From Megaleporinus macrocephalus (lineage: Eukaryota; Chordata; Actinopteri; Characiformes; Anostomidae): 64,000 nt of DNA. The notes under the pieces are model-generated. The model ran no database searches. It was not told the DNA's origin and worked only from the letters and a program-made list of their open reading frames with translations. Both the position numbers and the translations under genes were made by a program. The stretch spans positions 9,029,089 through 9,093,088 of the forward strand of contig CM038725.1 of NCBI GenBank assembly GCA_021613375.1, read 5' to 3'. Shown one piece after another: positions 12,783 through 24,275 of this stretch (position 1 is the first letter of the stretch; the number at the start of each line of letters is the position of its first letter).

Positions 12783-13241
12783 CAGTCAAAAAGTTTGGAC
12801 ACACCTACCCATATTAGTAAATAATTGCGAAGAAATCAAAATTATAAAACAAGACGAAAGGAATTATTCCTGTAGCAGAATGAAACATCTGGTTGTGTTT
12901 AAAGAATGTTTATAGTGTTATAGTTATAAATGAGCTCATTTGCTCTGATGCAGGTTTACATACTTTGAACATTCTGTCCAGCAGCTTCATGAGGAGCCAC
13001 ATGAGCTGCTTCTCTAACAGGACTGAAGAAGATAGTATACATACTGAGATCTTGTTCTAGGTTTAAAGAGGTTTTAAAATAAACATGTTCATTTTTCTTT
13101 ATTTAAATATGGTAAAATGTTTGATTTAGAAATATTTGTGTACATGGGCTTTAACTTATTTTTTAACACAAAGATTAAAACGTCTTTATAATTATACAAA
13201 TGTCTATTCAGTCAGGTGTGTCCAAAGCTTTGACTGGTAGT
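12783..13241. mobile_element. Tc1/mariner-type MITE with intact TIR pair
   Basis: The left end CAGTCAAAAAGTTTGGACAC and the right end AGGTGTGTCCAAAGCTTTGA (then CTGGTAGT) are inverted copies of the familiar teleost Tc1 terminus. About 460 bp with no transposase. The outermost bases (CTACCAGTCAAA) are the same sequence from which the minisatellite at 48668-50560 is built. Confidence 0.75.
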
Positions 13242-13342
13242 CTAAAAGCACAACTTCATGACTTTTGTCCTGAACGTTTATTTAGAGGCTGTAAAATTGA
13301 TTTGACAACCTTACTGGACCTCTTTTAAGGATATTCAGTATA

Positions 13343-13494
13343 TCATTGCTGTCCAATGAAAATCCGAAATCTCCAAAATTGCAACTTTACAGGAGAGACC
13401 AAAAACAAACTTTACTTTCAATGTAAGTCAATGGAACCAGAATTTTTTCCAAGCTATTTTTTAATGTTTTTCATTGGACAGCGACGATATACTT
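13343..13494. mobile_element. MITE family M1, best-preserved pair of ends
   Basis: The left end ATCATTGCTGTCCAATGAAA and the right end TTTTCATTGGACAGCGACGA are nearly exact inverted repeats, and both are preceded outwards by GTATAT-like sequence. The interior has CCAAAATTGCAACTTTACAG and TCAATGGAACCAGAA. This copy gives the clearest view of the M1 termini. Confidence 0.7.
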
Positions 13495-15245
13495 TTGAAG
13501 TGGTTGACAGTGACAGTGTTTGTTCACTTGGCAATCCAACATTGTTCCAATAAAAAGGACTGAAGTGAGTTGAACAGATTAAAAACTACATTTCATTGGA
13601 TAAAACTGATTTTGATCAAAGTTTGTTATAGCAGTATTCAGCATATCTTATTATTTTTAGAATCACTAAGTATATGTGAGAATAAAAATCACCATCATTA
13701 TGTGAGAATATCATACTGTGGGACGTTGGTGACTCCCACCCCTTCGTTAAACAGACTCCTGCAATAAAACAAACAAAAAAAAAATGATGATGCAATGAAA
13801 AAAAAACACAGAAGACAAATCACCCTACACTTCCTGCAGCAAAAAACAGTCTGTCTACGTTACTTCATAACCACCGTTGGCAACTTGGTTGTATTCTCTG
13901 CAGCCTTAGTCACCGTAAGCCGTGATGGGAAGAGTGAAAACTCTCACCCGATATGAACCACAGAATCCTGAGTCACTCTGTCAACTGGCTCGAGTTCAGC
14001 TCCTTTGTTCGGACTGGCATGGCAAAGTTGGTGACACACAGCTGCTGGGCCCAACGGGCTGACACACCCAGCCATCCCAGTGAGGTCATTGCAGTGGAGA
14101 AAAAGAACACAGACCACCACATGTTCATTCGTCCCTCCCAATAATTTCACAAAGCCATCTGGCACACTTCAATATGGCAGTGAGAGAACAAGAGACCTCA
14201 CAAGTGTGTGCTCACAAGCGTGTAATTAAGTGTGCACCAGCATCCGCATCCCTATGTTACCACACAGGTAGAAGAGCTAAAGCTAACAAATTCATCTTTA
14301 ATCTCATCTTTCTTCAATATTTGGGCTCTTAGATCTTAGATGCCACTCTTCATGACATACACTGGCTGTTCTGTGATTATGCCTTTAATACTGATCAGCT
14401 CTGTCCTGATTGGCTGCTCAAATAGAGCTGAAACACTCTTTATAACCTCAGTATGAATGGGCGGAGCTAAACTGCTGCAGGCCATATAGGTGGACATATG
14501 GAAATGAGGTGGATTTTGTAACATCACAACATCACTTTTCATTCACTTTTCACGTTATTGATATTATTTAGTATTTCTGTTTCTCTCATTTAAGAAATTT
14601 AACAACTGACAATCATATTTAATTTAGTCAGTTAAGCCCTGAAAACAAGAACACATTTTAGTGCACAATTACTGTTTATTTACTGAATTTAGAAATAGAA
14701 TTTAGAAAACTCAAATGTGGCCAATGCAAAAGAAATGACACTTGATCATTTGTTTACATTTATCCTCCATCATGTTAAAATCTGCAAATAAATAGAAATT
14801 GTGAACTAAATTTAGGAGAAAATTCTATATTTATTTAGTTTCTTATTATTTGTTTGTTACCTGTAAAAGGTGTTTCCTTGTTTATAAATCAAAAAAAAAT
14901 TAGTTTTTTTAGGCTTTGACCATTTTTAATAATGTCGATCCAATATTATTTGTACGCTTATTATATTTTATATTTTATAATACCTTACCTTCTAGTTCTG
15001 TAACTCTTTACAAAAAAAACACATCACTGTTTAAATGTTTTGGTCACTTGGGGACATTATAATAGTAGCACTATGCTGTTATTCGTTTTTTGCTTTTGCC
15101 AGATCTTCGCCGCGTAACTCGTCCCACAGTTTACGAAATGTCAGCAAGGTTCCAGCTCCAGATTGTCCGGTCTGATTGTGTGATTTGGACTTTTTGATCG
15201 GATGCACAGATTTCAGAAAACTTAAAAAGTTTTCCAAAAAAATTC
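13495..15245. other. No gene seen; unassigned sequence
   Basis: AT-rich stretch with no supported exon or transposon boundary. The segment 14390-14545 is weakly similar to 6380-6540. The block 13860-14200 is less AT-rich and could be conserved non-coding DNA, but I cannot test this. Confidence 0.4.
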
Positions 15246-15735
15246 CCATGAATAGGATAGAAATTTACGCGCCAATCTACTGAACTTGTGCTCGACCGAC
15301 AGACACTGTTTCGCATACACTGATTCAGGGCCGAACCCAGACCACGACTGTAGTGTTGGTTCGACCCGTACTCGTCTGTTTGTAATTTTCTTTTCCATCC
15401 CTCTTTTTTCCCCATAGAGTCCCATTCATTTTCGGTCACACACCCAAACCTCATGGTTTCATTTAACCTAAAGCCTCCAAACTGCCTGTACTCTTTTAAG
15501 ACAGATCTCCAAGCTCTAATCCACAGACATACTGACCCGCACTCCTCCATTTGTCGTTTATTCTCCCCCTTATTTCTTCCATAGGATCCCATTCATTTCC
15601 GGCTGAACCCAAATATTATGGTTTTGTTTAACCTACAGCCTCCAAACTGCCTGTACTCACTCAGAGCAGATTCCTAATCTCTAATCCATAGACATACCCA
15701 CCTGCACTCTTTTATTTGTCATTTATGTGCAACCA
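15246..15735. repeat. ~168-bp tandem duplication
   Basis: Two clear copies start near 15411 and 15579. Both contain CCCATTCATTT, TTTAACCTA, GCCTCCAAACTGCCTGTACT and TAATCCA/CAGACATAC. A weaker partial unit precedes them (GACCCGTACTCGTCTGTTTG near 15363). A minus-strand open frame over this area (15131-15592) is not convincing as coding. Confidence 0.6.
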
Positions 15736-15759
15736 TTCTACTTTTCTAGTAATATTCAA

Positions 15760-16100
15760 AAAGCTGTTTTTAGAAAGCTTTTATTTGCTTTATTTTTATT
15801 ATATTATCTACGTATTTTAAATTACAATATGTATGCTACTTTGTATTGTATGTATGATAATTAACATCTGCTCTAATGATATCTGGTGTCCTTACTGGTG
15901 AAAATACACTTATTAATAAGATAAAGGCTTTAAAACTATTAGTTAATGGGGTCTAAAACATCTGCACAGTAGTGTATATAAGCTTTTGTTACTTACTTGG
16001 GTTAGCGTTAATCCTCAAAGTGTCTAAATCATCTAATTTGAATGACTGTTATTTAATAAACTCTACACTGAAAAACATGTTGATCTATATTTACTTGATA
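15760..16100 (+). mobile_element. Dispersed repeat, Tc1/mariner-like (copy 2 of 3)
   Basis: Aligns to 1540-1955: GAAAGCTTTTATTTGC, then ACTTTGTATTGTA, then GATATCTGGTGTCCTTAC and GTGAAAATACAC in the same order. The expected left terminus is not preserved. Confidence 0.5.
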
Positions 16101-17163
16101 AAATATATAAAATACATTACAGCAACACACTCATGCATGTGGAACCAATATAGGAGCGTGAAAAGTAACCATACTCTTTCAAACCTTTTCCAATCTCATG
16201 CATGAAGCTACTAAGTCGGCAGTCCTCACCTCCTCTTTAATCATGTTAATGTTTATTTACTGAACTGTAGGTAAACTGTAAGTTAAAAGGCGTCAGTACT
16301 GGTTAATATACAGGAGAACACGTTCCACGACTAGCACTAATCAGTCATTATCATCAGCCCGTGGGTGTTTCCTTTTCCTTAAAGGCAATCCCTCAGGATC
16401 CTCGGTGTATGTTTTCATTAGAGGTAACTTAAGAAGACTCCTCCTTAATCATGCATTAGTCTGTGCGCGAAGAGCCGATCTGGCAGATAGAGACCAAAAC
16501 ACCTGAGCCAGACTGAAACCAAACCCTTCTATTTCATCGGTCCAGATGAGTCATCAAACAAGACCAACCTTTAACACAGTAGCACCGGGGGCGTTTGGGG
16601 ATTGTGAGATAAAGAGTTCGGGCTTGTAGAACCCAACAATAACATTTTATTTCCCACTAAGGTAATAACACCCAGAAATGTGGTAACAGTACATTACATC
16701 ATTAGAGGTCGACTAATGTATTGCCGGTTATTAGAAACCAGGAACACAGATGATCGATATTTTGGGGTCGATATTTATTTACCTTAAATTTGATGTTTGA
16801 TGTAGTGTAAAAATAGATTTGAATAATAAGATTAGAATATAATACATATTAGAACAATAGCATGCTTTGAGCTTTATATAGTATAGACTGCAAAAATTAA
16901 ACATTTACAGATACCAATAACTTGAATAGCGCTCAATGATGTTTAATAGTCGTTCAAAAGACATTTGTTAGAAAAATTGAGCTCAAAAACTTCACATTAC
17001 AATGATACAGATATATTTGGACAATTTTAATATAGAACAGATACTTAGTTTGAGACCTTGAAAGCGTTGAAAATGCACAGAACAGAACAGAAGTGGCGCT
17101 TGCCTTTTCGGTATACTGGTTTAGGTGAGGTTAAGCCTATATAGAATACAAACTGAATAAAGC
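16101..17163. other. No gene seen; partial repeat near right end
   Basis: 16101-16700 holds nothing identifiable; a GC-richer block at 16340-16620 could be conserved non-coding DNA. From about 16706 the sequence (AGAGGTCGACTAATG, then GGTCGATATTTATTT) resembles a common teleost repeat, but I cannot fix its boundaries. Confidence 0.35.
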
Positions 17164-17171
17164 CTATATAC

Positions 17172-17867
17172 CAGAGGTCACTAATAGGCGAACCACGGTC
17201 CGAGTCTGGACCCAGTTGATGTCCAATGCAGACCCAAAGCGATAAACTATTGAGAAAAAAAAAATTTATGTTTATTTTAAGTGGTGGAACTTTTCTAGTC
17301 TTTACGGTATACAGGGTTTGTGGCGTAGTAAACTCACAAACCAATTGTGTGCAGTGTAAGATTACCAGAAGTGCTCAGCCAATCAGATCTGTGCAAGTTC
17401 GGGAGTGCGGCGAGCACACAGGTGAGGTACAAAGCGAGAAGCAGCAGTTGAAGAATAAAGCGAGTCCGAAAAAAACGACAGCAAAAATGACGGTTTAACA
17501 AGGAATAGAGAGACGTATATGTTTATTCTTCCCACAGGCAGCTCCAAACCAACAGGTCGAGTTGTGGAATTAAGTTAACAAGAAGAGTGCATGCTTTATT
17601 TACTTTCTCTATAAATAATCACTTTAAGATGCACTTTTTTTCAAAGCCCTTGTTTCTACTTGAAGTGAGGAAATAAATATACTGAACGGTATGTGTGATG
17701 TGTTAGTGGTTCAGTTGCTGATGGTATAAGATGCTGATACTAGGCTACTTCACTATACAGGATATGACACTGAATCATAACACAAGTTAGAAATTTGACC
17801 AGCATGGTCCAGACCTTGGCCTGAGAAAAATTCCCGGACCTTACTGAACTCTAATTAAACACCGCTG
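17172..17867 (+). mobile_element. hAT deletion derivative (copy 2)
   Basis: Starts CAGAGGTCACTAATAGGCG and ends ACCGCTG. It is flanked by an exact 8-bp target-site duplication, CTATATAC (17164-17171 and 17868-17875). It is the same family as 7823-8410 but keeps about 110 bp more interior, including a transposase N-terminal relic at 17483-17578. The order of shared blocks is the same in both copies, so both probably descend from one autonomous parent. Confidence 0.85.
17483..17578 (+). pseudogene. Relic of hAT transposase N-terminus
   Basis: The frame containing 17519 reads MFILPTGSSKPT. This matches the FILPTG-S-KP segment that lies just before the CxxC of the BED-type finger in GTF2IRD2-like hAT transposases. 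The cysteines that should follow are replaced by GRVV, and the rest of the gene is deleted. It explains the element as an internally deleted copy of a coding hAT. Family attribution is from memory and would need a protein search. Confidence 0.5.
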
Positions 17868-17875
17868 CTATATAC

Positions 17876-19309
17876 AGACGATATACTGTAAAAATCCTAG
17901 AACTATAAACGTACAGCAAAAATCTTACCCAGACACAGAAACCTCAGTCTCAGTGAACACGTGATATTCTGGGCAGGGCTCGAGCTGCACGTAGGAGTCA
18001 AGTTTGTTTGGTTAGAGTGAGTTAAATGACATGAGTAAGTGTATTGTGCATCTAGCCAACTACGTTATTCAGCTATGACACATTTTTACCTTTTCTTTTC
18101 ACCGTGGGAGCAAAGCAGGAGCTTCTATGTTCCCTACTGTATCTCTCACTAAACCTAAAGCTACCCATAGCGGTTGATAGCGGTTGCATCAGATATACAT
18201 GTAAATAAAAAAAAACCTTGCTTTTATTGGCAAGGCAGAACGTTCGTGTGCTGATTCTGATAATATGAAAACGCTGAATATCGACTCTGATTGTTGTTCA
18301 GGATGACAGACACATCATTTCTGTCATATCAGTACTGCTATCATTGGCCATTTCTTTTAGAATGCTATTGAAACCTCACTCTAAGCTGGAGAAGTCCTGG
18401 GGGGTGGTGACTACAAGTCTTTTGTCAGGTGTCATGGTTTTGAAGTTACATGAGTGTCAAAGGTACAACCACTGGGCCATGAATCTGGCTACCGACCATG
18501 TCCTCCTACAAGACATTCACAAAAATAAAGGGAACAGATAAGGGCAGCGAGAAAACACCGCACAGGCTGGTGTTTAATCAAAGACAGAAGATATGAGCTT
18601 CATCTACGCTCCAACTGATAACACCATGCTCTTTTATCTAATTACAAACTATTCAGACTACAAATGCAGACGGTTGCAATGATCTCATCCAAGAACGTTT
18701 CACCTCTCATTCAATCTTTAACACTGATTGTATCAGCATTCACTCGACTTTCGAAAGACCTTAAACTAACGCCTACACGCAGCAACACAGCTGCAGCTGC
18801 TATGCTTCGCGAAGAAAAGAAGGAGAAAGCTTGACAATGTTCCCAGTTGAAAACATCCGATAACTGAACACATCCATTCTCCACCAGATGCAGCGAAGGC
18901 CTTGCTGCATCCAAGCCTCGCTGTTGTGTCAAGAGACGAATATATCGACCTACAGATCCCTCTGAAACCGAAGACATCTAAAGGCCGGCACACAGCAAGA
19001 TCTGCAGCGCTGAATTTACACCTACGTGGGCTTGTCTGAGTCCAGCTGGACACAAACGAACACTGTAAGAGCTAATTCAGAACATCTGAACCAGACAAGA
19101 ACATAATGCGTATTGAGACGTAATCTCTGATGCTGAAGGAACCACTGTGGTGTCGGAAATCCTACTGAGGACAGCAATGACCTGCAGTGAACTTCCAGCT
19201 CAAATTGAGCCGAGGCGGTATTTTAATATTGGACAAAAAGAAGAAAGTCAGTTAGCAGAAATGAGATGTTAAAAGTCAGAAGCTTCACATGGTGGCAAAA
19301 AGAGACGAA
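17876..19309. other. No gene seen; unassigned sequence
   Basis: Open frames at 18344-18541 (plus) and two overlapping minus-strand frames at 18711-19053 show no recognisable domains. No tandem repeats or transposon ends could be read. Confidence 0.4.
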
Positions 19310-19680
19310 ATATGAAGTGGAATTTGAGAAATTTAGTAATAATGCATGTCAGTTCTTAACCCTCCTATTATGTTATGGGTCAATTTGACTCGTTTCCACT
19401 TTGAATAGTCTGAAATATTTGCTTCCCTCTTTGAAGAAAATGTTCGTTAAATAGTTGTTAAAATTGTAAATATACCATATGTTCATCTTTCCAATTCTTC
19501 AGAGAGTTTAAAATTAAGCTTTGCTCAATTTGACACGTACCATTAACATAATAGGAGGGTTAACAATGTCATATTAATGGTTTGCCACTGTGTTTTAATC
19601 AAAGGAATATAGCAATTTAATTACAGAACAGTATTTTGCCCATATCATATGTGTATTGTGTTGCCATTTACAAGTTTCAC
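19310..19680 (+). repeat. Dispersed repeat R3, copy interrupted by a TTAA MITE
   Basis: GCATGTCAGT-C-TTAA at 19344-19359 continues after the MITE as TTAACAATGTCATAT at 19560. Without the insertion it aligns with 22086-22240 (GCATGTCAGTCTTTAACAAT), including downstream AGCAATTTAATTACAG versus AGCAATATAATCACAG. Confidence 0.7.
19360..19559. mobile_element. piggyBac-type MITE with TTAA target site
   Basis: Exactly 200 bp flanked by TTAA on both sides (19356-19359 and 19560-19563). The ends are inverted: CCCTCCTATTATGTTA on the left and TAACATAATAGGAGGG on the right. TTAA duplication plus a CCCTCCT-type end matches a MITE well known in teleosts and fits the piggyBac superfamily. A paralogous uninterrupted site exists at 22119-22122. 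Confidence 0.85.
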
Positions 19681-20053
19681 ATTGGAAAGATTTGGATTTT
19701 CAACATTTCTGTGTAATTCACTGCTGATGTGAAAACAAAGTGGTTTAATGTGAAATGGTGCAAAAACTAACTGACCAGAAACCAGAGTTCTCATGTCTAC
19801 AATGCAAATGTATTTTATTAATACAAAAATGACCACGTTTTGTTGATTTATTGGCATGAATATAAGTTTACAAACACTCCACATGAAGCTTATGTATGGC
19901 TCTACAGATTTTAGTGCACAATTTCTATTTATTTATTTAAATGTGTCATAATTCTCAATTCAATATGATCAATTCAACAAATAAATAGACATTGTTCATT
20001 AAAATGTGCACACATATGTCTCCGTAGAGGTTATGTTAACTTCTTTTTACTTA

Positions 20054-20289
20054 TGGAATGCTCTACCCGACCATCTGAGGGCACCACAGTCGAGTGAGAG
20101 TTTCAAGAAAGGACTTAAAACTTTTCTATTTAGCAGAACTTACAACCCTTGATCTGATCTTCCTATTATCGTATAGTTTTTTTATTTTATACAGATATTT
20201 GTACTGTGTATTAATATGTAGCACTTTGAGATTTGCTTCAAATGTAAAGTGCGTTATAAATAAAATGTATTATTATTATTATTATTATT
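20054..20289 (+). mobile_element. 5'-truncated LINE: ORF2 C-terminus, 3' UTR and (ATT)n tail
   Basis: The frame from 20054 to the stop at 20150-20152 reads WNALPDHLRAPQS, then ESFKKGLKTFLF. This is the C-terminal signature (WN-LP-LR, FK--LKT-LF) of L2/CR1-like non-LTR reverse transcriptases in fish. A short 3' UTR follows with the familiar TAGCACTTTGAGAT and GTTATAAATAAAATG blocks, ending in an ATT microsatellite tail. Everything upstream of the last 32 codons is missing. Confidence 0.8.
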
Positions 20290-20347
20290 TAAAAATCAAC
20301 ATCATTTGAGTAGGCGTGCAGGAGGGAGCAGGTGGGACCAATGTTTT

Positions 20348-20367
20348 TATATATATATATATATATA
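20348..20367. repeat. (TA)n microsatellite
   Basis: Short AT dinucleotide run. Confidence 0.9.
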
Positions 20368-20594
20368 AATACTAATTCTAGCTGACAGTTAATTGTCATT
20401 TAAAGTTTATTTTATTGTCTATTACATGTAACTATTGGAACGAGAAAGTCACAGGAAAGTGAGAAAGAAGGTCACCAAAACTGTAGCTCTTAAAATAATT
20501 AAAACATACAAAGAAAAAACAAGACCCCCAACAACCATGCAAGACCTTGTAGATCACCAAAATAGAAACAGTTAGAAAAACAGTCCTTAAAACT

Positions 20595-21540
20595 CCAAAG
20601 AAAGAAACTCTGCCAATCAAAGAAAGAAGTGGCTGGTGTTCTCAGATCACTGATCCAGACCTGAACATCCAAGGTTCATAACCTTTTCTTATAAAACAGC
20701 TTTGTGATGTAGCTTTAAGAGGCATTTGGACGTCTGGTTCCATTCACTACCACTGTGAACAATTCTGAGGTTTCTCTAGTAAAGAGCATTTCACCTCAAA
20801 CTGTCCTGAATAGTTTTGTTTACATCTTACTGACTTAATTAAACAAACATTGTAAAAAGCATCCTTTAATACATGCACGGTGTTGGTGTTGGTTCAGATA
20901 TGAGACATTCACAGATGTGATGTTCTACCTTCCACTGTAGGAAGACACCTCAATACTATGGGTCTGAAAGGATGTGTATGTTCAAGAAGCTTTTATCGAG
21001 AAAAGCAAACTGACAACAAAGGAAGAAACTCTGCCAATCAAAGAAAGAAGCTGCTGGTGTTCTCAGATCACTGATCCAGGCCTGAACATCACTGAATATG
21101 TTTTTAAACATATATTTGTAGGCCTGAATTTCATGTCACAAAACAACGTCTCAGGTATTGAACACTCTTTGAAGTGTCTATAACATTTTTTCATCAAACA
21201 GCTTTCTGTGATGTACCTTTAAGAGGTATTTGGATGTTTGGTTCCATTCACAACCACTGTGAACAATTCTGATTTAGTAGGTTTCTCTAGTAAAGAGCAT
21301 TTCACATCAATCTGTATAAATAAAATAATAATAATAATAATAAATTAAAAATAAATCATCCTTTAATACATGCACTGTGCATCCTTCCACTGTGAGAAGA
21401 CACCTCAATGCCATGGGTCCGAAAGGATGTGTAGCAGTTATGGAGAAAAGCAAACAGACAGCAAAGAAAGAAACTCTGCCAATCAAAGAAAGAAGCTGCT
21501 GGTGTTATCAGATCTCTGATCCAGGCCGCTTGGGATTGTT
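20595..21540. repeat. ~430-bp tandem repeat, two full units plus a third start
   Basis: AACTCTGCCAATCAAAGAAA begins units near 20607, 21027 and 21471. Each is followed by GCTGGTGTT, TCAGATC and CTGATCCAG. The first two continue through matching CTTTAAGAGG, TTTCTCTAGTAAAGAGCATT and AAGACACCTCAAT blocks. Spacing is about 420-445 bp. Wording is Tc1-like in places, but no transposase frame is intact. Confidence 0.7.
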
Positions 21541-22085
21541 AGGATAAATGATACAAAGAAATGGAACCAACTTTCAAGACTTCTCTAACTTCTGCACTGT
21601 ATTCAGGTTTCAGTGGTGCTGTAGCTCAAGGCGACTGTCAGAAACTCAACATGCTGAAGTTTCCAGCGCTCGGCAGAAGCAGCGCCAGCACATGAACGGG
21701 CTTGATAGACTTAGAGCAGCACTAAGCGTCTGTTTCCCTGCATGTTTCCACGGAGATTAAGCGCGTGGAAAAACAGAGTGGGAGCGGCCAGGGTGGCTTG
21801 CGCTCCGGCTGACGGGACATGTGTGGGAGCCCTGCCTAAAACGCTGAGAGTAGAATGACTGTGCTGGGATACTATAATGACAGTATTGATTGTGTGTTGT
21901 CAGGCCTTGACACGCAGACAGAACAATGCACACTGGGACTGTTTAATCCAGGCACTTCTACGGTACTAACATCCCACACAATATACCGTTTGTTATCAGC
22001 CTTTGCAATACTGATACCGCAGAAGGCCAAGACTGACCCAATGTTGTATTGAGAGTGTGCTCTCGACCAATCATTACAAACATAA
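21541..22085. other. No gene seen; GC-richer unassigned block
   Basis: 21600-21850 is less AT-rich than its surroundings, but I see no splice-bounded exon or repeat. Confidence 0.4.
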
Positions 22086-22240
22086 ATGACTTTGGTTCAA
22101 AATAAAGCATGTCAGTCTTTAACAATGTCATATCAATGACTTGTCAGTGGGTTTTAGTACATGGAAAGTCATATAACCATCACAATATGTAGCAATATAA
22201 TCACAGCCCAGTATTTGGTCTATAACATATGCTAAACCCT
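22086..22240 (+). repeat. Dispersed repeat R3, uninterrupted copy (empty site)
   Basis: Homologous to the flanks of the MITE at 19360-19559. The single TTAA at 22119-22122 sits exactly where the MITE is inserted in the other copy, so this is a paralogous empty site. Confidence 0.7.
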
Positions 22241-22409
22241 GACAATGTGCATTGTGGAGATGCGACAATAAGTCATGGAGAAGGACATTCTATTAATCAT
22301 GCCATCTAATGCAACTGCTTTGTTCCAACACTGAAGGTTGCAAATGACCAACACCACTCCTCCTGCCTCCCAGCTCTGGTGCTACCAGTATGCTGCACAT
22401 ATATGTCAC

Positions 22410-22732
22410 CCATCCATTATCTTCCACTTTATCCCCCTAGTCGGGGCCACGCCAGGGCCGGAGCCATACCCTGCATCATCAGGCGAAGGCAGGGTACGCC
22501 AGTCCATCGCATGGCTGACATTCACTCACACCTACGGGCAATTTAAAGTGACCAATCAACCTAACATGCATGTGTTTGGACTGTGGGAGGAAACCGGAGT
22601 ACCCGAAGGAAACCCACTCAAGCACAGGGAGAACATGCAAGCTCCACAAAGAACGTCCCGGATGGTTCGAATTGAACCCGGATGGTCTTGCTGTGAGGCG
22701 ACAGTGCTGACCACTACACCACCGTGCCGCCT
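22410..22732 (-). mobile_element. tRNA-derived SINE, full-length-looking
   Basis: Read on the minus strand, the head has an A box TGGTGTAGTGG (22711-22721) and a B box GGTTCAATTCG (22668-22678). The body has GTGGGAGGAAACC and GGGAGAACATGCA blocks (plus-strand wording), and the tail is CCATCCATT at the left edge. This is a very widespread teleost SINE. The copy at 52119-52440 is the same family. Confidence 0.8.
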
Positions 22733-22734
22733 CA

Positions 22735-23890
22735 TTTGAATGTTGTTTAAGCAAAAGGATTGATATAGGATTGATATACTCTTATAAATCATATGCCAAA
22801 ATCAGCTAACATTCTTCAACCAGTTAAGGCTGCTACACATAATTTATATAATTAATGTAACTTAGAACGATTGTGGCATTCGCTATAAGCCTGATGCATC
22901 TTTTATATATGGATAGACAACAGAAACTTGGCGCTGGATAATATGGGGAAATAAATCAGGCCCCAGTCCTTTTTTCACCAAGAAAATGTGCATATTTGAT
23001 TTTTTCTTTTGGCTTGAAAGCTGGATTTAGTGTGTTGGACAGTAGTTCATAAACTCAAACTCAACAATTAAAGCTCCGCAGCTTAAATCGCTCTCCCAAT
23101 TTAAAAACTGCACTCATTTAAATTGTAATTCCAATGTAAAACGGATTAATTGCTCAACCCTGAGAAAACTCCAATTCCTTATAACATAAATACAAATACA
23201 CCTCATGCCAAAAGACACACCGACATCTCTGAATGCATCACTAGCAACGCACTGTGTTTGGATAAATATCAGGATTAGGATTATAGAACATATAAACAAT
23301 CCTGTAGGTAAATAACAAATTCCAAAGAGTAAATTCAGTGAAATCAGTTAACATCAACAATAAGCTATGAGATATGTATCAGCGAATAAGCCCACATGTA
23401 CACCAGAAACTGGTTGTTATCACAATGTTGGCCATTACAATGCTGATACTACGGAACACTGCAATACGCTCAAGACAATTACACAACTGCTTATTTTTAT
23501 TATATAACACCAATTACAGATGTTCCTGATGGGTTTTCTGCTGAACCAATGCGTTTACCAATGCATTTACAGCCAGGCCAATTTAGACATGATGACATTA
23601 AGGACTTCCTATCAAGAGTCTCATTAAGGGGTCACCACTACATTAAATGGTCTAACACAGACATGATATAATCATAAAACAATAAGTAGGCCTGTCTCAA
23701 TCATCACAGCATCGCCTAATCACAATTATTTAACAACATTAAGCCACAAATGTGAACTGGGTCTGTTGGGTGAAGACAAATAACTGTACATTAAAGAAAG
23801 CTGTAAACACATTTCAGTGTTTCTGCTACATATACAAGGGCTTTTCGTTTAAATTGACGAATATAGCAAGTACAGATGCCTGAAAACACC
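22735..23890. other. No gene seen; unassigned sequence
   Basis: AT-rich, without tandem repeats or recognisable transposon ends. A minus-strand frame at 23114-23299 is unremarkable. Confidence 0.4.
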
Positions 23891-23899
23891 CAACTCCTG

Positions 23900-24275
23900 G
23901 GGAGGAGGAGTGTGGCCTGCCGCTGCCACTGCACCTCTCACTGTACTGCTGCTGTCAGGATACTGTTTACATTCACTACTCGCACAAAAACACTATTGTT
24001 TACATTTGTTATGTGCAACTTGCACTTTATGGCTGCTGCTCCTAATACTTGCACATAAAAGCACATGTAACTTATTTTTTATTATAAAAAAAACTTTTTT
24101 TTATTTACTTCAATTTATATTATTATACTTTAAATATTTTGTATATATTTTTTTATTATTTCTTTTTTTTTGTTATCTTTATCTATTGGTGAATGGAGGA
24201 ACAGCAAAGTAAGAATTTCATTGTACAGTGTAACTGCTGTGCATATGACAGTAAAACTCTTGAATCTTGAATCTT
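23900..24275 (+). mobile_element. 3' end of a non-LTR retrotransposon
   Basis: Ends with AAGAATTTCATTGTACAGTG, then TGACAGTAAAACTCTTGAAT and a CTTGAAT-repeat tail. This is the stereotyped 3' terminus of L1/Tx1-like LINEs in fish. Upstream sequence (TTGTGTAC-like and TATGTGCAACTTGCACTTTA blocks) fits the 3' UTR. No reverse transcriptase remains. Confidence 0.65.

Noticed and set aside
15131..15592. 153-codon minus-strand frame
   Set aside because: Partly repeated by the 168-bp duplication and without recognisable family.
22338..22792. Overlapping frames on both strands around 22.5 kb
   Set aside because: They lie across a SINE; similar peptides (FGLWEET) appear in the second SINE copy at 52187-52411.
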